Shown: one piece after another, positions 27,021 through 36,338 of the stretch | How the letters are laid out: every line of letters starts with the position of its first letter | How positions within the stretch are numbered: the first letter of the stretch is position 1 | NCBI RefSeq assembly: GCF_900105325.1 | Contig: NZ_FNSU01000003.1 | Location: 4,506,001 to 4,570,000 of the forward strand | Length of the DNA: 64,000 bases | Reading direction: 5' to 3' | From: Pseudomonas marginalis | GTDB lineage: Bacteria > Pseudomonadota > Gammaproteobacteria > Pseudomonadales > Pseudomonadaceae | Notes under the pieces: generated by a model | Told to the model about the DNA's origin: nothing | What the model saw: only the letters and a program-made list of their open reading frames with translations | Databases searched by the model: none | Translations under genes and position numbers: made by a program

Positions 27021-27212
27021 GAGATTTCCGATGTGGGCGGTGCCGAAAAAGGGTGCGGCAAGCGGTGTCGTTTCCGTTTCAGTAGCGCCAGTATATAATG
27101 CCGCAGATTTTGTGTGTGCTTTGTCCCAGCGAAGGATGAAGTTCACGGGAGCGATAGACCTTTATTGCGCATTAGAACGCAAAACGCTCTCAAACCCTGA
27201 AAAGGTCGATGT

Positions 27213-27515
27213 ATGACCCGATGGTTGCTCGCTTTCGGTGCCCTGGTTCCGCTGTATGGCGCTCAGGCTACACAGGATCCGGAAGCGGTGTACAACCGAG
27301 TTTGCGTGGCTTGCCATGCCGGCCAACTGCCGAACGCCCCGAAACGGGGTGACCAGGCAGCCTGGGCGCCAAGACTGGCGCAGGGCATGGACACGCTGGT
27401 GCAACACGTGACCCAGGGTTTCAAGGCAATGCCGCCGCGTGGTTTGTGCATGGACTGCAGTACCGAGGATTACCAGGCCATCATTGAGTTGATGGTGAGT
27501 AAACCCGGTAGATAA
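27213..27515 (+). CDS. Small monoheme cytochrome c5-type protein
   Basis: A 100-residue exported protein: signal peptide to about residue 20 (GAQAT), then a heme c site CVACH and a likely axial Met in FKAMPPRG. The extra CMDCS pair is typical of c5-type cytochromes, where it can form a disulfide. It lies 33 bases before cytochrome c4 and probably shares its transcript. A TATAAT at about 27094 could be its -10. Role: periplasmic electron carrier, donor and acceptor unknown. Confidence 0.88.
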   Translation: MTRWLLAFGALVPLYGAQATQDPEAVYNRVCVACHAGQLPNAPKRGDQAAWAPRLAQGMDTLVQHVTQGFKAMPPRGLCMDCSTEDYQAIIELMVSKPGR

Positions 27516-27548
27516 CTCTTAAACCCTTAGCCGTAGTTGGATTAGCTG

Positions 27549-28175
27549 ATGAACAAACTGATCGTGAGTCTGCTGTTGACCTTGGGCATCACCGGTGTTG
27601 CCGTCGCCGCAGAGGGCCCCCTTAAAGGTGATGCCACTGCCGGTCAAGCGAAAGCCGCCGTATGTGGTGCCTGCCATGGGCCGGATGGTAACAGCCCGGC
27701 GCCGAACTTCCCCAAATTGGCCGGCCAGGGTGAGCGTTACCTGACCAAGCAGATGCACGACATCAAGGATGGCAAGCGCACGGTCCTGGAAATGACCGGC
27801 CTGCTGACCAACCTCAGTGACCAGGACCTGGCAGACCTCGCGGCTTATTTTGCCAGCCAGAAAGGCAGTGTGGGAGCTGCTGATCCGAAACTGGTGGCCC
27901 GTGGTGAGAAACTGTTCCGCGGCGGTGACCTGGATAAAGGCCTGCCTGCCTGCACCGGTTGCCACTCGCCCAATGGCGCGGGCATAGCCGCCGCCGGCTT
28001 CCCGCACCTGAGCGGCCAGCACGCGACCTACATTGCCAAGCAGCTGACCGATTTCCGTAAGGAAGAGGCCGGGCGAGCCAATGATGGCGACGCGGCAATC
28101 ATGCGCACCATCGCTCGCAAGCTGAGTGATGAAGACATTGCGGCGGTCTCCAGCTACATCCAGGGCCTGCACTAA
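27549..28175 (+). CDS. cc4: Diheme cytochrome c4
   Basis: A 208-residue periplasmic or membrane-attached cytochrome with a signal peptide (to about AVAAEG) and two similar c-type domains carrying CGACH and CTGCH. Each domain has a conserved axial Met region (MHDIKDGKR...MTG; LTDFRKEE...IMR). Cytochromes c4 donate electrons to terminal oxidases, notably cbb3 and in some species caa3. Followed by a terminator at 28221-28249. Confidence 0.95.
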   Translation: MNKLIVSLLLTLGITGVAVAAEGPLKGDATAGQAKAAVCGACHGPDGNSPAPNFPKLAGQGERYLTKQMHDIKDGKRTVLEMTGLLTNLSDQDLADLAAYFASQKGSVGAADPKLVARGEKLFRGGDLDKGLPACTGCHSPNGAGIAAAGFPHLSGQHATYIAKQLTDFRKEEAGRANDGDAAIMRTIARKLSDEDIAAVSSYIQGLH

Positions 28176-28220
28176 GGTGCACGCAACGTTAACGCTCGAT
28201 TAATCCATCGATGCAAGCAT

Positions 28221-28249
28221 AAAAAGGGTGGCTTAGGCCGCCCTTTTTT
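28221..28249 (+). terminator. Rho-independent terminator after cytochrome c4
   Basis: AAAAAGGGTGGC, a TTAG loop and GCCGCCCTTTTTT form a stem with one G-U pair and a T-run. It isolates the cytochrome pair from dsbA. Confidence 0.88.
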
Positions 28250-28272
28250 GTGGCCGCTGCCGTTACACTAAC

Positions 28273-28300
28273 GAACTCATGCCCGCGTAGACCTGTCACA
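28273..28300 (+). promoter_or_regulatory. Possible AlgU-type promoter of dsbA
   Basis: GAACTC (28273-28278), a 17-base spacer and TCACA (28296-28300) resemble the AlgU consensus but match it less well than the ErsA promoter. Placement, 44 bases before dsbA, is reasonable. Confidence 0.35.
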
Positions 28301-28343
28301 ACAAAGGTCGCGTGAGGCGACTTTATTTGTCCAGGAGTAAAGC

Positions 28344-28979
28344 ATGCGTAATCTGATCCTCAGCGCCGCTCTCGTCACTGCCAGCCTCTTCGGCATGACC
28401 GCACAAGCTGCCGACGTGCCGCTTGAAGCCGGTAAAACCTACGTTGAATTGGCCAACCCAGTGCCGGTTTCGGTACCGGGCAAGATCGAAGTGGTAGAGC
28501 TGTTCTGGTACGGCTGCCCGCATTGCTACGCTTTTGAGCCGGTCATCAACCCTTGGGTCGAGAAGCTGCCCAAGGACGTGAACTTCAAGCGCATCCCCGC
28601 CATGTTCGGCGGCCCATGGGATGCCCACGGCCAACTGTTCCTGACCCTGGAAGCCATGGGTGTGGAGCACAAGGTCCACAACGCGGTATTCGACGCCATC
28701 CAGAAACAAGGCAAGCGCCTGACCAAGCCGGACGAAATGGCTGACTTCATTGCTACCCAAGGCGTCGACAAGGACAAGTTCCTGGCCACCTTCAACTCCT
28801 TCGCCATCCAGGGCCAGATCAAACAGGCCAAGGAGCTGGCGCAGAAGTACGGCGTGCAAGGCGTACCGACCATGATTGTCAACGGCAAGTATCGTTTCGA
28901 CCTGGGCACTACCGGTGGTCCTGAAGCGACCCTCAACGTTGCCGACCAGTTGATCGCCAAAGAACGCGCAGCCAAGTAA
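28344..28979 (+). CDS. dsbA: Thiol:disulfide interchange protein DsbA
   Basis: A 211-residue periplasmic oxidase that introduces disulfides into exported proteins. A signal peptide ends TAQA, and the thioredoxin fold carries the active site CPHC (Cys58, Cys61) in LFWYGCPHC with the cis-proline loop GVPTMIV. It is preceded by a good ribosome site (CCAGGAG) and followed ten bases later by the EEP-family gene. Confidence 0.96.
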   Translation: MRNLILSAALVTASLFGMTAQAADVPLEAGKTYVELANPVPVSVPGKIEVVELFWYGCPHCYAFEPVINPWVEKLPKDVNFKRIPAMFGGPWDAHGQLFLTLEAMGVEHKVHNAVFDAIQKQGKRLTKPDEMADFIATQGVDKDKFLATFNSFAIQGQIKQAKELAQKYGVQGVPTMIVNGKYRFDLGTTGGPEATLNVADQLIAKERAAK

Positions 28980-28989
28980 GGGGCTCCTC

Positions 28990-29868
28990 ATGCGCCGCTG
29001 GGGTACTGAACGTGTGGTTGGCCTGCGTGAACCGCAGGTCAACGCACATCACCTGGAGCCCACAGGTTTGCCGGCAGACAACCGCCTGCGCCTGCTCAGC
29101 TTCAATATCCAGGTGGGCAACAGCACCGAGAAGTACCGGCACTACCTCACCCGTGGCTGGCAGCATTTGCTGCCCCACAACGGCCGGGCCCGTAACCTGC
29201 AGAAGATCGGCGACCTGTTGAATGATTTCGACCTGGTCGCCCTGCAGGAGGCCGACGGCGGCAGCATGCGTTCCGGCTATATCAATCAGGTCGAACACCT
29301 GGCACACCTCGGGGCGTTCCCCTACTGGTATCAGCAGCTCAATCGCAACCTCGGGCGCCTGGCGCAGCACAGTAATGGTGTGCTCAGCCGTTTGAAGCCC
29401 ACCTCCATCGAAGATCACCCATTGCCGGGCCCCAAGGGGCGCGGGGCGATTCTCGTGCGTTTTGGCGAAGGGCCTGAGGCCTTGGTGGTGGTGATGATGC
29501 ACCTGGCGCTCGGGGGGCGTACGCGCAACCTGCAGTTGGCCTACGTGCGCGACCTGATTGGCAACTACAAGCATCAGGTGTTGATGGGTGACATGAACAC
29601 CCATGCGAACGACCTCCTGCTGAATTCCCCGTTGCGTGACCTCGGGCTACTGGCGCCGCAAGTCGAAGCCACGTTCCCCAGCTGGCGCCCGCAACGCTGT
29701 CTTGACCATATCCTGCTCAGCCCGAGCCTCACACTTGAGAGTGTGCAGGTACTGGCGCAGCCCATCTCCGATCACCTGCCAGTCGCGGTAGAGATTCGTC
29801 TGCCGGGTTCGCTCACGGCTGATGCATTGCCCGCGTTGAGCCCCGGCCCTCGCGGACCCCTTGCATGA
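28990..29868 (+). CDS. Endonuclease/exonuclease/phosphatase (EEP) family protein
   Basis: A 292-residue metal-dependent phosphodiesterase fold. All catalytic elements are readable: Asn in LLSFNIQVG, Glu in ALQEADGG, the MGDMNTH Asp-Asn pair and the terminal SDHLPV Asp-His. It has no signal peptide. The substrate is unknown; relatives cleave nucleic acids, phospholipids or inositol phosphates. It overlaps the following diguanylate cyclase gene by four bases (ATGA), so the two are co-translated, as in P. aeruginosa PA5488-PA5487. Confidence 0.88.
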   Translation: MRRWGTERVVGLREPQVNAHHLEPTGLPADNRLRLLSFNIQVGNSTEKYRHYLTRGWQHLLPHNGRARNLQKIGDLLNDFDLVALQEADGGSMRSGYINQVEHLAHLGAFPYWYQQLNRNLGRLAQHSNGVLSRLKPTSIEDHPLPGPKGRGAILVRFGEGPEALVVVMMHLALGGRTRNLQLAYVRDLIGNYKHQVLMGDMNTHANDLLLNSPLRDLGLLAPQVEATFPSWRPQRCLDHILLSPSLTLESVQVLAQPISDHLPVAVEIRLPGSLTADALPALSPGPRGPLA

Positions 29869-31931
29869 GCGACGACGCCCAGCGCTGGAAAGAAAAATAC
29901 CTGTTAAGCATCGAGCAACAAGAAAAGCTCGAACGCCGTTGGGCTGCCCGCCTCGACCTGCTGCGTCGTGGGCTGGTGCGCAGCACGCTGGCGGCGGAAG
30001 GCACCGACCGCGCGGTTGACCAATGCATGAAGGAAATGCGCGACGTCGTGCGTACCGACGACATGGACGCTGCCCTCGCCGCCTTGCTGCCGCGCCTGGA
30101 AAAGGCGGTACTGGATTCGGAGCAGCGCCGCGAAACCCGGATCGACCAGATGAGCACCGCACTGACCTCCCTGGTCACGCAGTTGCAAAAGCTGCCGCTG
30201 CCCCGTGAGGTCGCCCGTCCGCTGAAAACCTTTGCCAAGCAGTTGGATGGCCGCGTCAGCCAGACACGTGAGATTCCCCTGTTACTCAGCGAATTGAGCA
30301 GTCTGCAAGGGCAGGCGCTGGATAACCTGGAGCCGGACGGTGAAACCGTGCGCCCTGGGCCGGGTTTATTGCAGCGCCTGTTTGGTGCCAAGGACGTGTC
30401 GAGCGAGGCAGCGGCCAGTGAGCCCGTCTCCAGCCCGTCACCGGCGCCGGTTGCCGCCAAGCCCGTCGCCGAGCCCCAGGCGCCCGAACAGTCCGAGGAA
30501 CTGGCGCAAGCCTTGCGGGCCTTTGCGCCGCAGCCTCAGGAACCGGTTGCCGCGCAGCCTGAACCCGCAGCGCCGGCCAAGGCGGTTGATGCCAGCAGTG
30601 AAAAGTTTGTGTACGAGGCGCCTGCTCAAAGCGGCGCCTTGGCTGCGCCTGTCGACGTTTCTCCAGCACCTGTCGTGCCCGGCAAGCCTGAGCCACAGGT
30701 GGAAGAAACCAGCACCGAAAGCGCCCTCGCCGCCTTTATCGAACCGCCACAGGCTGTGGTCGAGGCACCGCAGGAGACGGTGATCGGCAGCCTCTCGCTC
30801 CCTCCAGTGCTTGAGGCCGAAGAGCCGGACCCCGACGAACTTCAATCGGATGGCCTCTACTCCTTGCCGGATTCACCGGAGCCGTCGTACAGCTCCGTGG
30901 CCAAGCACATCGAAGACACCCTGATCGGCCTGTTGGAGGAGTTGGCCTTGCCCGAGCGCCATCGGCCCCAGGCCGAAGCCATGCGTGAGCGCTTGGCCCA
31001 CGGGTTGAATTGGTACGAATTGCTGCCGATCCTCGATGACTTGGCGGTGCTGATGCTGGCGATCACCGACAGCGGGCAGCACGAGTTCGAGGCATACCTC
31101 AAACAGCTCAACGAGCGCCTCGAAGCCTTTCAGGGCCATTTGCAAGTGGCCAGCGACGGCCATGCCGACAGCCGCTCCGCTGCGAGGGAGTTGGACACGC
31201 AGATTCGCGAACAGGTCGACGGCCTGCAAAGCAGTGTCCAGGAAGCGGCGGACCTGGACAGCCTCAAGCAGGTGCTCGAAAGCCATCTGGAAGGTTTACT
31301 CGGCACCATGGACGAGCACCAGCAACAGCGTGACCAGCGCGAGCAGGAAGTGGCAGCGCGCTTGAAAGGCCTGGCCGAGCGGGTCGCCAATATGGAGCAG
31401 GAAGCCCAAGGCTACCGTGAGCACCTGGAGGTGCAACGCCAGAAGGCCTTGATCGATCCGCTCACCGGCTTGCCTAACCGCGCGGCCTGGAGCGAGCGCC
31501 TGGATCATGAGGTCAATGCCTGGCACCAGCGTGGCAATAGCCTGTCGCTCGCGATGCTGGACCTGGATCACTTCAAGCGCATCAACGATGGCTACGGCCA
31601 TCTGGCGGGTGACAAGGTGCTGAAAATCATCGCCAACGTCCTGCGCAAGCGCCTGCGCACCAGCGACTTTATCGCGCGGTTTGGCGGTGAGGAGTTTGTG
31701 TTGCTGATGCCCCACTCATCCCTCTCGGATGCGTTGGCGGTGGGTGAGGTGCTACGTGCTGCGATTGCCGCCTGCCCATTCCACTTCAAGGGCGAGCCGG
31801 TGACGATTACCGTGTCCATGGGCGTGGCGCAGTTCCTGCCCGGTGAGCGCAGTGAGCTGGCGCTCAAGCGAGCGGACGAAGCGTTGTATCGGGCCAAGGC
31901 CGCTGGGCGTAACCAGGTGCAGGCGGCGTAA
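29865..31931 (+). CDS. dgcH: Diguanylate cyclase with long N-terminal regulatory region
   Basis: A 688-residue soluble protein. Residues 1-160 are helical, residues about 165-330 are Pro/Ala/Glu-rich and probably disordered, residues about 340-540 are helical with coiled-coil character, and a C-terminal GGDEF domain begins near 525. The active site is GGEEF (607-611) and an inhibitory RxxD site (RTSD, 598-601) lies five residues before it, so product inhibition by cyclic di-GMP is expected. No membrane segment or PAS domain is seen. The symbol follows the P. aeruginosa PA5487 name. Confidence 0.92.
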   Translation: MSDDAQRWKEKYLLSIEQQEKLERRWAARLDLLRRGLVRSTLAAEGTDRAVDQCMKEMRDVVRTDDMDAALAALLPRLEKAVLDSEQRRETRIDQMSTALTSLVTQLQKLPLPREVARPLKTFAKQLDGRVSQTREIPLLLSELSSLQGQALDNLEPDGETVRPGPGLLQRLFGAKDVSSEAAASEPVSSPSPAPVAAKPVAEPQAPEQSEELAQALRAFAPQPQEPVAAQPEPAAPAKAVDASSEKFVYEAPAQSGALAAPVDVSPAPVVPGKPEPQVEETSTESALAAFIEPPQAVVEAPQETVIGSLSLPPVLEAEEPDPDELQSDGLYSLPDSPEPSYSSVAKHIEDTLIGLLEELALPERHRPQAEAMRERLAHGLNWYELLPILDDLAVLMLAITDSGQHEFEAYLKQLNERLEAFQGHLQVASDGHADSRSAARELDTQIREQVDGLQSSVQEAADLDSLKQVLESHLEGLLGTMDEHQQQRDQREQEVAARLKGLAERVANMEQEAQGYREHLEVQRQKALIDPLTGLPNRAAWSERLDHEVNAWHQRGNSLSLAMLDLDHFKRINDGYGHLAGDKVLKIIANVLRKRLRTSDFIARFGGEEFVLLMPHSSLSDALAVGEVLRAAIAACPFHFKGEPVTITVSMGVAQFLPGERSELALKRADEALYRAKAAGRNQVQAA

Positions 31932-32019
31932 AAGATGTTCCATTGTGTAATTTGACCGCCGGGCCACAAACGGTACGTTACACTGTTGCATTATCGTCTT
32001 CAGCGTACTGTCTTCCGCC

Positions 32020-32796
32020 ATGAAATCCTTGTACTTCGCCTGTGTATTTCTCCTGCTCGCCGGCTGCGCCACTGGCCCGCGCCTGGACACCCGCCACCCT
32101 TCGGCGAACCACGACAATCGCGTGCAGTTCGTGGTCGTGCACTACACCTCCACCAATCTTGAGCGTTCCCTCGCCCTGCTGACCCACGGCCAGGTCAGCG
32201 CTCATTACCTGATCGGTGACGACGCCGGCGCCACTATCTACAAGCTGGTGGATGAAAGCCAGCGGGCCTGGCATGCGGGAGAAAGCGAGTGGATGGGGCG
32301 TACCTGGCTCAACTCCAGCTCCATCGGTATCGAAATCGTAAACCCTGGCTACAAGGACACCCCTACAGGCCGCCTGTGGTACCCGTACTCCGAGGCCCAA
32401 GTGAAGTCGCTGGTGGTGTTGCTCAAGGACATCAGCAAGCGCAATGGCATCGATCCCAGGAACATCATCGGCCATAGCGATATCGCACCCCTGCGCAAGC
32501 TCGATCCGGGGCCGCTGTTCCCCTGGAAGCGCCTGGCCGATGAGGGCCTGAGTGTGTGGCCGGATGCCCAGGCCGTCGCCCGTTTCCAGGTGCAGTACGC
32601 CGCTGAATTGCCGAGCATCACTTGGTTCCAGGAAGAATTGGCGCTCCTCGGTTACCCGACACCCCAGACGGGTGAGTTGGATGTCGCCACGCGCCATGTG
32701 ATCACGGCGTTCCAGATGCGCTTCCGGCCATCCCGGTTCGATGGCGTGCCGGATGCCGAAAGTGCTGCCATCCTGCGTGCCCTGAACCGGCGCTAA
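32020..32796 (+). CDS. ampDh2: N-acetylmuramoyl-L-alanine amidase, AmpDh2-like lipoprotein
   Basis: A 258-residue peptidoglycan amidase. The signal peptide ends LLLAGCATG with lipobox Cys16, so it is probably anchored to the outer membrane facing the periplasm. The Amidase_2 domain has zinc-ligand positions in VVHYTS and IGHSDIAPLRKLDPGPLFPW. The last roughly 70 residues form a small helical peptidoglycan-binding domain. It resembles P. aeruginosa AmpDh2 and E. coli AmiD. It ends eight bases from the convergent kinB stop. Confidence 0.92.
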   Translation: MKSLYFACVFLLLAGCATGPRLDTRHPSANHDNRVQFVVVHYTSTNLERSLALLTHGQVSAHYLIGDDAGATIYKLVDESQRAWHAGESEWMGRTWLNSSSIGIEIVNPGYKDTPTGRLWYPYSEAQVKSLVVLLKDISKRNGIDPRNIIGHSDIAPLRKLDPGPLFPWKRLADEGLSVWPDAQAVARFQVQYAAELPSITWFQEELALLGYPTPQTGELDVATRHVITAFQMRFRPSRFDGVPDAESAAILRALNRR

Positions 32797-32804
32797 GCTG
32801 GCGC

Positions 32805-34592
32805 CTACAAGGGCAGCGCCATATAGAACTGGGTGCCCTGCCCCGGCCGCGAATACACCCCCATGCGGCCGCCGTGCAATTGCACGATCTCCTTGCACAG
32901 CGCCAGCCCCAGGCCGGCGCCGCCTTTCTTGCGGCCAACCTGGACGAAGGGTTCGAAGATGCGCCCTTGCTGGCCATAAGCAATACCTTCGCCGTTGTCT
33001 TCGACGCTGATAATCACCCGCTCGCCATGACGTCGCGCCTGCAGGCGAATTTGCCCACCGTCGGCGGTATGACGCAGGGCATTGCCCAGCAGGTTGTCGA
33101 GCACCCGTTCCAATTGCGCCTGGTCGGCATACAGCCGTGGCAGATCGGATTGCACTTCTACCAGCAGTTCTATGTGTTGCGCATTGGCGGGCTCCGCAAA
33201 GCGCGCGCGGGCGTGTTCGAGCAGATCGGTCACGTCGCAGGGGCCCAAGGTGAGTTTCTGCAGGCCATTCTGGTAGCGCGAGAAATTGAGCAGGTCGTTG
33301 ATCAACTGCATCAGGCGCTGCATTTCTTCATTGACCGTATCCAGCAGGTCCGCTTCACGGGATTCCGGCGGGAACTTCGCGCGTTCACGGAACAGGCCGA
33401 ACGCCATATGCATGCCGGTCACCGGCGTGCGCAGTTCATGGGACGCGCGCAAGACAAATTCGCTGCGTACCCGCTCGAAGGCGCGCTGTTCGGTGACGTC
33501 GTGCAGCACCATCACCGCCCCAAGGATATGTCCCTGGGTATGGCTGACGGGAGTGAGGCTGTAGGTCAGCAGGCGCAGTTCGCCTTCGACTTCGACTTCC
33601 AGGTCCTCCGGCGCGCGCTCCAGAGTGCCGCCGCGCAGCACCAGTTGCAGTTGTTCATCCAGCTCCGGGCGCACCAGGGCTTCGCCAAGGCCTTGGCCCA
33701 GGCGTTCCTCGTCCCAGCCCAATTGGCGTTGCGCAACGGGGTTGAGATGCTCCAGGCGGCCTTGGCGGTCAATCATCAGCAGGCCGTCGTCGATGCTGTC
33801 GAGCACGGCTTGCAGGCGCTGCTGGCCGGCCAGCAACTCGTCAACATTAGTCGCCTGATGCTGGCGCACCGCCTCGGCCATAAGGCCGAAGCGACGGGTC
33901 AACAGGTTCATTTCCGCTGCCGAAGAGAGCGGTAGGGTCACTTCAAAATCGCCCTGGCCGATCTTGTCGGCTGCTTTTGCCAGCGCTTCGATCGGGCCGC
34001 CAAATCGCCGGGCGATGCCATGGGCCGTGACAAATCCGATAATCAGCACTGCAAGGCCCACCAACCCCAGCAAACCGGCGATCAGCAAGGCGCGCCCGCG
34101 GGATTTATGCTCGCTGGCGCTGATGTTTTCCAGGGCTTGTTTATGTTCGGCAATCAGCCCGTTGCGCAGCACATTGAAGGTTTCGGTGAGTTTTTCCTTG
34201 CTGCCCGGTGGTGGCGACGCCTGCTGGGATTGCTCGAAGGCGTCCAGCAGGTCCTGGTATTGGGCTCGCGCCTGGCTGAAACCGTGGTTATGGCCGTCGC
34301 GTTGCTCATGGGCGATGCCTTGGTCCAGCAGGTCGAAGTAATGCTGCTTGGAGCTTTGCAATGCCTGCGGATCGGGGCGATGTTCCAGCATCATGATCAA
34401 TTGGTCGCCCAGGCTTTGGCGCAGTTTGAGCCCCAGGTCCAGCGTGACGAAGTTGCTGCGAATCAGGGACTCCTGGGTCTTGGCCATTTGCATGACGCTG
34501 ACCAGACCCAGGATCAGACCCAGCAGGGCGACGGTGATCAGCGCTGAGATACTCAGGAACAATCGAGTGCGCAGTGTCATCGCTAGCTTCAT
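32805..34592 (-). CDS. kinB: Sensor histidine kinase/phosphatase KinB
   Basis: A 595-residue inner-membrane sensor. Two helices (about 10-33 and 167-190) enclose a periplasmic helical domain, followed by HAMP (190-245), a PAS domain (about 255-365), HisKA with His385 in SHELRTPVTGM, and a HATPase domain (NLLGNALRHT, GEGIAYG, GGAGLGLALCKEI). The phospho-His number equals that reported for P. aeruginosa KinB. KinB acts on AlgB, located 10 bases upstream in the same transcript, and restrains alginate production. Confidence 0.95.
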   Translation of the reverse strand: MKLAMTLRTRLFLSISALITVALLGLILGLVSVMQMAKTQESLIRSNFVTLDLGLKLRQSLGDQLIMMLEHRPDPQALQSSKQHYFDLLDQGIAHEQRDGHNHGFSQARAQYQDLLDAFEQSQQASPPPGSKEKLTETFNVLRNGLIAEHKQALENISASEHKSRGRALLIAGLLGLVGLAVLIIGFVTAHGIARRFGGPIEALAKAADKIGQGDFEVTLPLSSAAEMNLLTRRFGLMAEAVRQHQATNVDELLAGQQRLQAVLDSIDDGLLMIDRQGRLEHLNPVAQRQLGWDEERLGQGLGEALVRPELDEQLQLVLRGGTLERAPEDLEVEVEGELRLLTYSLTPVSHTQGHILGAVMVLHDVTEQRAFERVRSEFVLRASHELRTPVTGMHMAFGLFRERAKFPPESREADLLDTVNEEMQRLMQLINDLLNFSRYQNGLQKLTLGPCDVTDLLEHARARFAEPANAQHIELLVEVQSDLPRLYADQAQLERVLDNLLGNALRHTADGGQIRLQARRHGERVIISVEDNGEGIAYGQQGRIFEPFVQVGRKKGGAGLGLALCKEIVQLHGGRMGVYSRPGQGTQFYMALPL

Positions 34593-34602
34593 AGGGTGCA
34601 GC

Positions 34603-35949
34603 TCACAGGTTGTACTGTTTGCGTTTGCGGTACAGGGTCGACGCGTCGATGCCTAGGGTGCGGGCGGCCTGGTCCAGGGTATCGCTGGTGGCCAATACGG
34701 CGCCGATATGGGCTTTCTCCAGCTCGTCCAGGCTCAACGCCGCGCCAATGCGCGGGGCGTTATTGGTCGGTTGTTCGGCCATGCCGAGGTGGATGATTTC
34801 GACCTTTTCCTGTGGGCAGATGATGCTGGCGCGTTCCACCACGTTGCGGAGTTCGCGGATATTGCCTGGCCAGCGATAGTTGAGCAGGGCTTCGCGCGCT
34901 TGATCACTGAAGCCCCGCGCCGGGCGGGCGTATTCCTTGACGAAGCGCGCCAGGAAGCGGTCTGCCAGGGTGAGGATGTCTTCACTGCGCTCGCGCAGCG
35001 GGGGCAGGTGCAAGGTGATGACGTTGAGGCGATACAGCAAGTCTTCACGGAAGCGACCGTCGCGCACCATGTCTTCCAGGTTCAGGTTGGTGGCGGCCAG
35101 GATACGCACATCGGCGCGACGGGTGACCGGGTCGCCCACGCGCTCATACTCCTTGTCCTGGATAAATCGCAGCAACTTGGGTTGCAGAGTGAGGGGAAAG
35201 TCGCCGATTTCGTCGAGAAACAGTGTACCGCCGTCCGCCTGGTTGACCCGGCCCAACGTGCTCTCACTGGCACCGGTAAAGGCACCACGGCTATGGCCGA
35301 ACAGCTCGCTTTCCATCAGTTCTGCCGTCAGCGACGGACAGTTGATGGTCACGCAGGATTTCTTCGAGCGCTTGCTCCAGCCGTGAATGGCCCGGGCCAG
35401 TTCGCCTTTACCCGTGCCGGACTCGCCGAGGATCAGGATGTTGGCATCGGTGCCCGCCACCTGGCGTGCGGTTTCAAGCACAACCATCATTGACGGGCTG
35501 TGGGAGTCGAGGCCGTCTTTCTGCTGGCGTACGGCGCCTTCCAATGCTTCCAGGCGCGCGGAAAGTTGGCGCACCTCCAGCTGTTTGGCGGTGGCCAGGC
35601 GAAGTTGGTCGGGGCTGCAAGGCTTGACCAGGTAGTCGGCGGCACCCGCCTGGATCGCGTCCACGGCGGTATCGACGGCGGAATGGGCGGTGACGATCAC
35701 CACACGCATCCACGGCGCCTGGATCCGCATCTGGGCCAACACATCCAGGCCATTGTCTTCACCCAGGCGCAGGTCTAGGAAGCACAGGTCGAACACCTGG
35801 CGTTGCATCAGGGCATCGGCCTGGGCGGCGCTGTTGGCGGTGGCGACGGTGTAGCCTTCATCTTCCAGGCAATAACGGAAGGTGCGGAGGATCGCGGACT
35901 CGTCATCCACTAAAAGAATGCGGCCTTGAAGTTCCTTGGCTGATTCCAT
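34603..35949 (-). CDS. algB: Alginate response regulator AlgB, NtrC family
   Basis: A 448-residue regulator with a receiver domain (phospho-acceptor Asp59 in CFLDLRLGEDNG), a central AAA+ domain and a Fis-type helix-turn-helix at the C-terminus (LDQAARTLGIDASTLYRKRKQY). Walker A GESGTGKGE and the sigma-54 contact loop GAFTGA (RGAFTGASES) are intact, so it should be able to activate sigma-54 promoters. In P. aeruginosa AlgB binds the algD promoter. It is the first gene of the leftward algB-kinB operon and faces a sigma-54-like promoter across a 389-base gap. Confidence 0.95.
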   Translation of the reverse strand: MESAKELQGRILLVDDESAILRTFRYCLEDEGYTVATANSAAQADALMQRQVFDLCFLDLRLGEDNGLDVLAQMRIQAPWMRVVIVTAHSAVDTAVDAIQAGAADYLVKPCSPDQLRLATAKQLEVRQLSARLEALEGAVRQQKDGLDSHSPSMMVVLETARQVAGTDANILILGESGTGKGELARAIHGWSKRSKKSCVTINCPSLTAELMESELFGHSRGAFTGASESTLGRVNQADGGTLFLDEIGDFPLTLQPKLLRFIQDKEYERVGDPVTRRADVRILAATNLNLEDMVRDGRFREDLLYRLNVITLHLPPLRERSEDILTLADRFLARFVKEYARPARGFSDQAREALLNYRWPGNIRELRNVVERASIICPQEKVEIIHLGMAEQPTNNAPRIGAALSLDELEKAHIGAVLATSDTLDQAARTLGIDASTLYRKRKQYNL

Positions 35950-36338
35950 CTGTCCCGCGCTCCTTAACTATGAATGATGGTGTTTAGTCCCGGAATAATC
36001 GGGCAAGTTGCATGGTTTATTCTGATCGATAAAAAGCAACGTCGTGCAGCTATCTGCAAGTCTTCCTACAAAGCCCCGTCTGATGGCGTTTTCATTCCGT
36101 CTTGCCACTTCGGCAACTCAACCCGCGCATTCGATCCTTTGACCCGACCGCTGGCCATCGTGCATTTCGCACGGCCTGTAGCGGTGGATCGTGCAGGATG
36201 CTGCGCCGCCAGTTGAGCCTTAATTTATAAGATGTTGATTTTAATGGTTTTTATTTTGTAAAAAAGCTGGCATGCGCTCTGCAATACCTCTCTCAAGAGC
36301 GTCATGAACGAATAATCAGAATGCGGGAGAAAAGCAGC
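35950..36338. other. Divergent intergenic region between algB and a small membrane protein gene
   Basis: The 389-base gap is AT-rich at 35975-36060 and 36220-36265. The rightward half holds a sigma-54-type promoter (separate entry). A frame at 35974-36216 could encode 80 residues but has no ribosome site or plausible composition, so I do not call it a gene. I could not pick out the algB promoter. Confidence 0.5.
36268..36283 (+). promoter_or_regulatory. Sigma-54 (RpoN)-type promoter
   Basis: TGGCATGCGCTCTGCA matches the -24/-12 consensus TGGCACG-N4-TTGCA, with exactly 10 bases between the GG and GC pairs. It lies 55 bases upstream of the small membrane protein gene at 36339 and is divergent from algB, which encodes a sigma-54-type activator. 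Confidence 0.7.

Noticed and set aside
32797..32825. Terminator between ampDh2 and kinB
   Set aside because: A small GGCGC repeat exists, but it lies partly in the kinB coding end and has no T-run. The two genes are only eight bases apart.
35974..36216. Possible 80-residue gene upstream of the sigma-54 promoter
   Set aside because: No ribosome site and an unconvincing composition. The region is better explained as divergent promoters.
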